Origin: an uncultured Fretibacterium sp.
Lineage (GTDB): Bacteria; Synergistota; Synergistia; Synergistales; Aminobacteriaceae
NCBI GenBank assembly: GCA_937915835.1
Contig: CALGHA010000174.1
Location: 1 to 29,858, forward strand
Length of the DNA stretch: 29,858 nucleotides
Direction of reading: 5' to 3'
In this document: in pieces, positions 22,401 to 28,262 of the stretch
Layout: each line of letters begins with the position of its first letter
How positions within the stretch are numbered: position 1 is the first letter of the stretch
The notes under the pieces: model-generated
Told to the model about the DNA's origin: nothing
The model's database searches: none
What the model saw: only the letters and a program-made list of their open reading frames with translations
Made by a program: the position numbers and the translations under genes

Positions 22401-24850
22401 ACATGAGGCCTAATGTTTGGGTTACGGCTTGGCTTATTCGACCGGTTGACGACAGCGACGCTAAAATGTGGGCTTCACATCGTGCTGTTGGAATGACCAG
22501 AATTAAGACGGATTTATCGGACTATAATATTAACGTGGGATTAAGCGTTCCCAAGAAGATTGAGCCGGCATCGAAACTTCCTGTTACGATTACGCTTAAA
22601 GGCAGCAGCGCGAATATCTCAAAGAATGCCGACGTTGCAATTGCTTTAGTTGACGACGGAGTTTTAGGCTTGACACACTACAAAGTTCCGGATTTATTAA
22701 ATCATTTCTGGGGCCTGAAAAAGTTGAACTCTCAAGGCTTCGACATTTACGATCAGTTAGTTCCGGTTGAGGACAGAATGACCGAACAACTTCATCCGGG
22801 CGGTGATGAGGCAGGAGGCGGGCTTGCGCTTGACGGAAATGTTCAGCGTTTCAAAATTTTATCGTTATTCGAGGGCGTAATTTATCCTGATGAACGCGGC
22901 ATGTTGAAAGTAGATTTGGACATTCCGGAGTTCAGTGGACGAGGAAGATTATTTGCTGTTGCGGCGTCTGGTCGTAACTTTGGAAGCGGTGAGACGACGA
23001 TTGAGATTGCGCGCGACATCGTAACTGAGACGGGACTTCCGAGATTTGCGGCACCCGGCGACAGTTTCGCAATCCCGACTTCAGTCTTCAACACTTCAAA
23101 TGAAAATCGCGACGTAAAAATTAATCTCGTTCCTGAGGGCTTAATGTTAAGCGAGAGTTTTGCTGACTTGAAGATTTCTGCGGGCTCTAAAGCGTCATTC
23201 ACGACGACAGCGCGAGCACTCGGAGGAAGCAACAAAGCGATATTAAAAGTTGTAACGTCATGGAACGAACGCGGACAAGAGAAATCTTACACTCAGGAGA
23301 TAGAGCTTCCTGTACGTTCAGCATGGCCGGCTATCACGCTTGGAGGTTCTGGAGTTTTCGAGAATGGGACAACGAGGCTTGATTTACCGCTGAATAACTT
23401 TGAGGGAGATATTTCCGGAACACTCACGCTTGCAGACACTCCGGCTGTGAACTTAACGCGCGCTGTGAGCTTCCTGAATAGCTATCCTTACGGCTGTCTT
23501 GAGCAGACGATTTCGCGAGCTTGGCCGTTCTTAATTCTCCCGGACGCAGTCGCTGAACTTGACCCGTTAATCACGACTGATGAGGCAATCCGTGAACGTA
23601 CAGAAGGAGCAATCACGCGTATTCAGGCTATGCAGTTATACGACGGTTCATTCTCAATGTGGCCGGGCAATAGCAAGACATTTGAATGGGGAAGTGTTTA
23701 TGCGGCTCATTTCTTATTAAGTGCGAGAAATGTAGGCGTGAATTTCCCTGAAGAAATGTTAACCGGAGCTTTGAACTGGATACGTCAATTCTTAGCCTCA
23801 ATGCCCATGTATAATTCGACTGACGACGAGCGCGACGACTTGACGACGAAGGCTTATGCTGTTTACGTTTTAGCTTTGAACGGCGAGAGACCTTTAGGCT
23901 GGATTGAATACTTGCGCGAAAACTCGGCTAATCTCAGACAGTCAGGACATATTTATCTTGCTGGAGCTCAGGCAATAATCGACGGACGAGCTGACGCATT
24001 GAAGGACGTAACGGCAGGCAGAGCTTCAGGATATTCCGGAAAAACTCTTGAGAGCGTAACGAGAAATACGGCGGCTTTACTCTCAATGTGGCTTGATGTT
24101 GAACCTCAGGCCCCCGAAGTTACGGAGCTTGCACAGAGACTTGTAACACTCGGCGATAATGGCGAATGGTTCAGCACTCAGGACAACGCGGCATCGATTA
24201 CGGCATTAGCACGCTATAACGTTGAAGCGGCAGGAGCGAAGAGTGATATTAATGCGCGTGTAACGACCGAGACCAGCGACCGGCCAATTCTGGTTTACAC
24301 GAGCAATAACGGGACGGCAGGCGTTAATGTCAGTGAACTTCCGAAGAATACGGCACTAATGATCGAAGCTGAAGGCAACGGACAAGGCTGTTACTCATGG
24401 AGCATTACGGGCTTCCCGAAGTCTCAGCCTAAAGCCGAACGACGCAACGTGAATATCGAGTGCGTTTACTTTGACGAGAAAGGGAATTTACTCAATCTCA
24501 ATCAGCCAATCGAACACGGAAAAATTATTCAGGTAGTTTTAAGCGTAAAGCCTTCAATGGTGATTAATAATCTTGCTGTGAGCTATTTGCTTCCTTCAGG
24601 ATTTGAGCTTGAGAACCCGAGACTTGACGACGGCGTGAGCGAGACTGACGGTTACGGAGTTGTGAATGACATTCGCGACGACAGGCTCGTGTTATTCTTC
24701 GACAGATTGAGCGGAGAAAGAGCTTACGGCTTCAAAGTGAGGGCAGTAACTCGCGGGACGTTCAAAGTTCCTCAGATTAGTGCTTACGGAATGTATGACG
24801 CTTCTGTGAGATTTACGGGCAATGTTCAGCCTGATATTACGATTAAGTAA
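19481..24850 (+). CDS. bacterial alpha-2-macroglobulin with thioester
   Basis: A 1789-residue exported protein, likely a periplasmic protease trap that protects the envelope. The N terminus MFKPQKFLLMLMILLLSVSC is a signal sequence. Cys20 could be a lipid anchor as in E. coli A2M, but the lipobox (SVSC) is poor, and cleavage by signal peptidase I after AYSA is also possible. The central region has repeated beta-sandwich macroglobulin domains. The thioester motif GCLEQ, with Cys1339 and Gln1342, lies in SYPYGCLEQTISRAWPF, followed by an alpha-helical thioester domain and a C-terminal receptor-binding-like beta domain. The TTG start has AAAGGA ten bases upstream. The usual partner pbpC is absent here; the neighbour is a convergent Ig-domain protein. 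A diderm envelope is implied. Confidence 0.93.
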   Translation: MFKPQKFLLMLMILLLSVSCAYSAPARSNMPAGVQSFAPTGTVPENVSFRVVFRNPVVNRNQTGKNITPENAMFPFEVNPPLQLEGRWQNERTFTAKLLAPLQAATTYTATLRDNLRDRRGGRIGPGEFHFQTEGLSPTDISASMGRDGNAYFTLTFNMRIDPARLKGYMRILNAQGQEMNYSINGALPSRVIRVAVPVQKTSSRQRFTVHIAAGLKSGEGDMGIENDINENVVLDPVLMVQNLYAGENRITARLNFGVDPATIKSFVTIEPSVSDVKFESDWTDESFIMRSNKFKPRDRFVITFRKGFPSKGGLVLKEDYKQAIIMPDLDTEVKLPAAGTYLAPLEKGLIPIELLNVKNLQLDLWRMYENNIPHVVHEEYEYFNRDISKRVFTKEMPLNLPLNERVRRSIPLDEITKGQRGLFLLTARDTEQDSWEEAEQMINLSDIGATARLWEDAILIWANTLTTARGISDADVKIYSDKKQILAQGRTNTGGVYYYELPKGQTWDKDNQPDVAVIKKGTGDSADITFVQLTRNLLNREIFDTSGRDWLKSGYDGVIFSPRDIYRTGESAAFKFIVRNFDVTTPEAFPVLFIVRDTLGRKVKQETITLNAKGSAIANLNLPANALTGLWTASVAIPGNEAKPIASYKFHVEDFAPPRIEVKLNSYRKFLIHNDTFTADIYARWLFGVDGAGLDYKTSWTARQGEFTPTQDRWKGYSFGDPSRKFTFTEDELDEGELDNFGAAHVNLALEEDWQAPTVIDVTIRTEVMEDGGRWVANSITRPYFSAPYLLGIAPVNEKMTVRSNLTFRVVGITPDEEPAQTGELTAKLYKVTWNYNMIEIDGRKRWQSTEELVDVDEKNLTLRNGLGEVTFRPEDYGVYLVRVSDADDNARAVYRFYADDPEYAGSGSQLIDRIEMSTEKEFYRLGETAKIKVKAPFEGLMMVTVEGANLITRKIQQVHESDLTFDIPVTQDMRPNVWVTAWLIRPVDDSDAKMWASHRAVGMTRIKTDLSDYNINVGLSVPKKIEPASKLPVTITLKGSSANISKNADVAIALVDDGVLGLTHYKVPDLLNHFWGLKKLNSQGFDIYDQLVPVEDRMTEQLHPGGDEAGGGLALDGNVQRFKILSLFEGVIYPDERGMLKVDLDIPEFSGRGRLFAVAASGRNFGSGETTIEIARDIVTETGLPRFAAPGDSFAIPTSVFNTSNENRDVKINLVPEGLMLSESFADLKISAGSKASFTTTARALGGSNKAILKVVTSWNERGQEKSYTQEIELPVRSAWPAITLGGSGVFENGTTRLDLPLNNFEGDISGTLTLADTPAVNLTRAVSFLNSYPYGCLEQTISRAWPFLILPDAVAELDPLITTDEAIRERTEGAITRIQAMQLYDGSFSMWPGNSKTFEWGSVYAAHFLLSARNVGVNFPEEMLTGALNWIRQFLASMPMYNSTDDERDDLTTKAYAVYVLALNGERPLGWIEYLRENSANLRQSGHIYLAGAQAIIDGRADALKDVTAGRASGYSGKTLESVTRNTAALLSMWLDVEPQAPEVTELAQRLVTLGDNGEWFSTQDNAASITALARYNVEAAGAKSDINARVTTETSDRPILVYTSNNGTAGVNVSELPKNTALMIEAEGNGQGCYSWSITGFPKSQPKAERRNVNIECVYFDEKGNLLNLNQPIEHGKIIQVVLSVKPSMVINNLAVSYLLPSGFELENPRLDDGVSETDGYGVVNDIRDDRLVLFFDRLSGERAYGFKVRAVTRGTFKVPQISAYGMYDASVRFTGNVQPDITIK

Positions 24851-24861
24851 ATAAGCCAGGC

Positions 24862-24905
24862 AAAAAAATTTACCCCTCTGGTGATTGGCCGGAGGGGCTT
24901 TTTGT
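24862..24905. terminator. bidirectional terminator
   Basis: CCCCTC (24873-24878) pairs with GAGGGG (24892-24897), with extra GG/CC pairing inside. A run of seven A residues lies on the left and CTTTTT on the right, so both converging genes meet a GC stem followed by a U tract. Confidence 0.85.
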
Positions 24906-24916
24906 TGTGAATAATT

Positions 24917-26725
24917 TTACGGTCTTATTGTGATTGTGAAAGTTTTTGTGTCAACGCCTAAATCATTTGATAAATAGACTGTAACAGGATAAGCGCCGTC
25001 ATTCAAGCTGTGAGCTGAGTAAATCTCTCCAACTTGAGCGTTCCAGGCTAAACCGCTGTCGCCTATTTCGTACTCGCTCTCTTCGTTGACATCTTCGCCG
25101 TCAAAAACTAATCGCCATGAATAAGGCTGTTTCGTCGCCGTCGGAACTTTGAACCTGAAAATTTTTCCCACGCGTCCCGTTAATTTCGTCTCGTCAATAT
25201 CATCAATCTTCGGAGCGTCCTTAAGCTGAAGTGTCAGCCATCCTTTGGAAGTTCCTGAAGCGTTCGATGCCGTAACATTCAGCGAGTAATTTTTCATCTC
25301 AGCAGGATTTGTAATGTTGAGAGTTCCCGTTAATCTTCCATTGTCGAGCGTCAAGCCTTCGGGAATTTTGCCGGCAATCGTGAACTCTACGGGGAATTTC
25401 GCACTCTCTGAGCTGGTTAAATAATTTCTGAGGTCAATATTAACTTCCTGACCGTTTTTGAGTAAGACGGGTTCAGTGAAATTGAGACGAGGCGCATTGC
25501 TGAAGAAGAGTTCATAAACGCCTGACTGAGTTTTTCCGGCAATGTTCGACGCAACCGCGTAAAACTTGATATCTTCGCTTCCGTTCGGAGTTCCTGAGAT
25601 AGTTCCATTTTCTGCGAAAGTGAGACCGTTGAAGTCTTTTATTGCCGAGTTATCATCAGCCTTGAAGAATTCCCATGTAATTGGCTTGCTTCCTTCTGAT
25701 GCCCTGAAACGTGCGCTGAAAGCTCGACCATTGACAACGTTATAATTCTGCCAGGATTTTTTCGCCGTGAATACTTCAATATTATCCGGAGCACTCTTGA
25801 CGTTCAAAACTAAATCGGTGCTTGCCGGTTCTGAATAAGCGTTTGAGGCCGTAAGTTTCACTCTAAGTTTCTCTTTATCAGACGAGATTTTGCCGGTTAT
25901 GATTTTGCGCTCATCGTCATAAATTAATCCTGAAGTTTTCGCCGCCTCGTCAATGTCAATCTTCAGCGGTTGAGTTCCCAAGAATTTTACGCCCGATAAA
26001 TCGAGTGAGAAGTCCTGATTATTCATCGCCGTGTAGCTTCTCTTGAAATTCTCAGGGAATTTTATTCTCGCGCCCGACGTTCCAGTTTTCAGCACAAAGT
26101 CTTTCGTGTCAGACCCGACGGAATTTTTCACTGTCAACGTAAACGGAAATTCTCCAGCTTCTTCTGTCGTTCCGGCTAAAACGTTGAAAATTTTCCCTCG
26201 TGAATTTGTCTCAGTCGTTAAGCTAATTCCTTCCGGCAAATCACCCGAAATTTCCCATTCAAGCGGCTCACTTCCTCGAACAAGTTCAAGTCTCTGTGAA
26301 TATTTTTTCCCGGAGCCTGATTGAGCTTCAGCGATTGTCTCAGTCTTGATTGATGGCGTGTGTAAAACGTTTCCTGTGAAAGTTATTGAAGCCTCCGAAC
26401 CGTCAACGTCCTTTGCTGTTATGATTACGGAGAACTCGCTTGAGCTTATTGGAGCTTTGACGAGTGAAGATGTGAAAAATTTTACGCTGTCTCCTCGTTT
26501 TACGTCGAACTCAAGGCCGGGATTTCTTCCTGTGAATTTCCTTGACCAGCGAATTTTTGAGACATCCTGAGCTTGATAATCTCCTGCTTTAAGATTAATC
26601 GTTAATGGGCTGCCTGATGCCATATCCCCTAAAGTTTCGTTTTTGTCCGTCGAAATAGTAATTGCCTGTGAAGCCGACGTGAAAGCTGATAACATCACAA
26701 GCATTAATAAAAATTTCCGTGTCAT
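24917..26725 (-). CDS. secreted multidomain Ig-like (putative He_PIG-type) protein
   Basis: A 602-residue protein with signal peptide MTRKFLLMLVMLSAFTSASQA, cleaved before ITIST. The mature part is about six beta-sandwich repeats of roughly 90-100 residues. Recurring patterns are LPEGISL, GLTFAENGTISGTPNG and GLTLDNGRLTGTLN, typical of putative Ig domains of the He_PIG class. They alternate with segments like FTLTVKNSVGSDTKDF and YSLNVTASNASGTSKG. There is no C-terminal anchor, LPxTG or membrane helix, so it is probably periplasmic or released. Its AGGAGG lies 13 bases before the ATG and inside a long hairpin. The ligand is unknown; adhesion or scaffold roles are usual for the class. It converges with the alpha-2-macroglobulin gene. 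Confidence 0.85.
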   Translation of the reverse strand: MTRKFLLMLVMLSAFTSASQAITISTDKNETLGDMASGSPLTINLKAGDYQAQDVSKIRWSRKFTGRNPGLEFDVKRGDSVKFFTSSLVKAPISSSEFSVIITAKDVDGSEASITFTGNVLHTPSIKTETIAEAQSGSGKKYSQRLELVRGSEPLEWEISGDLPEGISLTTETNSRGKIFNVLAGTTEEAGEFPFTLTVKNSVGSDTKDFVLKTGTSGARIKFPENFKRSYTAMNNQDFSLDLSGVKFLGTQPLKIDIDEAAKTSGLIYDDERKIITGKISSDKEKLRVKLTASNAYSEPASTDLVLNVKSAPDNIEVFTAKKSWQNYNVVNGRAFSARFRASEGSKPITWEFFKADDNSAIKDFNGLTFAENGTISGTPNGSEDIKFYAVASNIAGKTQSGVYELFFSNAPRLNFTEPVLLKNGQEVNIDLRNYLTSSESAKFPVEFTIAGKIPEGLTLDNGRLTGTLNITNPAEMKNYSLNVTASNASGTSKGWLTLQLKDAPKIDDIDETKLTGRVGKIFRFKVPTATKQPYSWRLVFDGEDVNEESEYEIGDSGLAWNAQVGEIYSAHSLNDGAYPVTVYLSNDLGVDTKTFTITIRP

Positions 26726-26733
26726 GTGTAAAA

Positions 26734-26798
26734 TAAAACCTCCTGTGTGAAAAAATGAAATGACATTATCAATTTCGGCACTAACACAGGAAGTTTTA
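26734..26798 (-). promoter_or_regulatory. long hairpin sequestering the ribosome binding site of the Ig-like gene
   Basis: In the minus-strand RNA, bases from 26798-26784 pair with 26748-26734 through 15 consecutive pairs including one U-G. The loop is 35 bases. The 3' arm is ACACAGGAGGTTTT, which holds the whole AGGAGG of the downstream gene. The stem begins two bases after the stop of the upstream NIF3-like gene and is followed by TTTTATTTT-like sequence, so it could be a terminator, an attenuator or a translation switch. The pairing is seen directly; the role is inferred. Confidence 0.65.
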
Positions 26799-26800
26799 AG

Positions 26801-27130
26801 TCAGTTCAGCCCCGTGCGAATTAAAGGTATTGCGTTAATCACTGGCTCTTCGTAAGGATGAACTTTTTTCACAGCTGAAATTATCTCGTCAAGTTTCTCA
26901 ACTTTGCACGTAACTTCAACTTTCAACTCGTCCTCAACGCTGATTTGTCCCTGCTCTCCATGATAAGGCTTAGTCCCAGCAAGAGGCCTCCACGTTCCTT
27001 TTACGCGAGAATACGACATACAGCAATCATAATTCCCGATATGCCCAGCGTCGCATTCACACAAAACTTTCTGTAAGACTTGCAAATGTGACTCCGGAAT
27101 AAAAATTTCCAGTTTGCAATACTCAGTCAT
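26801..27130 (-). CDS. stand-alone NIF3/YqfO-type insertion domain protein
   Basis: A 109-residue protein matching the CutA-like domain found inserted in NIF3-family (YqfO) proteins. Signatures are CDAGHIGNYDCCMSYSRVKG (25-44), GTWRPLAGTKPYHGEQGQ, and the C-terminal HPYEEPVINAIPL. In YqfO this module sits between two metal-binding halves; here it stands alone, as in some small proteins of unknown function. No metal-binding NIF3 core is present. The ATG overlaps the thpR stop (ATGA), so the two are co-translated. Function unknown; a small-molecule or trimer-forming regulatory role is possible. Confidence 0.85.
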   Translation of the reverse strand: MTEYCKLEIFIPESHLQVLQKVLCECDAGHIGNYDCCMSYSRVKGTWRPLAGTKPYHGEQGQISVEDELKVEVTCKVEKLDEIISAVKKVHPYEEPVINAIPLIRTGLN

Positions 27131-27669
27131 AATAACTGCGTGTAAACCGGCCCGGAAGGTTTCAAGAAACTACGCATTAAGACGAGTTCATTGCATTGCC
27201 ACGAAAAATTTTTGACAGTCCCGAGCTTACGAACTAATTCTTCGGGCAAATACGAGTTCTTAAGCCTTGCGAGCGTCAAATGAGCCTTAAATTTTTTATC
27301 ATCGCGGTCAAGTTCGGCCTCGTCGTGTAACACGTCATTAACTTTTCTCGCTAATTGGCCGAGTTCCGAAGCTCCTTTATCTCCAGCAAGCCAGATTACT
27401 CGCGGCGCGTTCAAGTTTGGAAATGCTCCGATGTATGATAATTCTATCGTGAACGGGTCAAAAAATTTCAGCGGCTCAAGAGAAGTCTTCACATTTTCAA
27501 GAGTTTCACGCTCAATCTCACCCAGAAATTTTAACGTAATATGAAACTGTTCACGCCGAACCCAACGAATATTAGCGAGGGGCCTTAACTCAGCAAGAAA
27601 GTTTTCAAGCTCATCTGCGACATTTCCCGGAACTTTTACAGCCACGAACGAACGAAATAATTCCGGCAT
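27127..27669 (-). CDS. thpR: RNA 2',3'-cyclic 3'-phosphodiesterase (2H family)
   Basis: Cytoplasmic 2H phosphoesterase that opens 2',3'-cyclic phosphates on RNA, related to the old '2'-5' RNA ligase' LigT. The two catalytic HxTx motifs are HITLKFLGE (starting His43) and HLTLARLK (starting His129). The N terminus LFRSFVAVKVP and the segment GAFPNLNAPRVIWLAG are typical. At 180 residues it is normal length. It lies three bases after the nitroreductase stop and overlaps the NIF3-like gene. Its cellular substrate is not defined for most bacteria. Confidence 0.94.
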   Translation of the reverse strand: MPELFRSFVAVKVPGNVADELENFLAELRPLANIRWVRREQFHITLKFLGEIERETLENVKTSLEPLKFFDPFTIELSYIGAFPNLNAPRVIWLAGDKGASELGQLARKVNDVLHDEAELDRDDKKFKAHLTLARLKNSYLPEELVRKLGTVKNFSWQCNELVLMRSFLKPSGPVYTQLL

Positions 27670-27672
27670 TGA

Positions 27673-28191
27673 CTATAAATATTTCACCATCTCGGCTTTA
27701 TCCTTACGCAGAGCATGACGATCTGACGGCTCGGCATCTTCAGCAGGATAACCAAGCGGGAATAAAGCGACTAAGTCATATTCTTTCATCTCCGGGAAAA
27801 ATTCCTTGACTTTATTCACGTCGAAAAATCCTACCCAAGTTGAGCCTAAACCTTCAGCATGAGCCGCGAGCATTAAGTGTGTCGCAACGATTGAAGCGTC
27901 AACGTCCTCAAAGTTTCTCTTATCCGAAGGACGAACGAACGCACCTTCTGTTGTTCCGCCGACAGCTAGGATTACTTTCACATTTTCCATCCATTTGAAC
28001 GGCGTTGATGATTTTATTTTCGCGAGAGCTTCATCACTCTTGATTACCCAGATTTTTACCGGCTGAACATTTTTTGCTGTTGGTGCTGAAATTCCGGCCT
28101 GTAAAATCTTGTCGAGCTTCTCATCTTCAACGGGCTTATCTGCGAATTTGCGGCATGAATATCTGTTCTTTACGACTTCGAAAAATTCCAT
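27673..28191 (-). CDS. nitroreductase family flavoprotein
   Basis: FMN-dependent NAD(P)H oxidoreductase of the nitroreductase fold, 172 residues. The start region NRYSCRKFADKPVEDEKLDK carries the Arg-Arg/Lys FMN-phosphate pattern. APTAKNVQPVKIWVI is the FMN-binding block, and GLGSTWVGFFD and FPLGYPAED are late family motifs. The frame extends to a TTG at 28215, but that overlaps the terminator of the S1 gene. The ATG at 28191, with GAGGAG eleven bases upstream, is the better start. The physiological substrate cannot be told from sequence; such enzymes may act on quinones, nitro compounds or flavins. First gene of a short set with thpR and the NIF3-like gene. Confidence 0.92.
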   Translation of the reverse strand: MEFFEVVKNRYSCRKFADKPVEDEKLDKILQAGISAPTAKNVQPVKIWVIKSDEALAKIKSSTPFKWMENVKVILAVGGTTEGAFVRPSDKRNFEDVDASIVATHLMLAAHAEGLGSTWVGFFDVNKVKEFFPEMKEYDLVALFPLGYPAEDAEPSDRHALRKDKAEMVKYL

Positions 28192-28212
28192 GATATTAAT
28201 TTCTCCTCGTTT

Positions 28213-28246
28213 CAATAAAAAATTAACCCGGCCAATTTCGACCGGG
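28213..28246 (-). terminator. Rho-independent terminator after the S1-domain gene
   Basis: The minus-strand RNA forms an eight-pair stem, CCCGGUCG with its complement UGGCCGGG-type arm closing a four-base loop (28227-28246). It is followed by TTAATTTTTT. It separates the S1-domain gene from the nitroreductase set. Confidence 0.85.
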
Positions 28247-28262
28247 CTTTGCGGGCAAAAAT

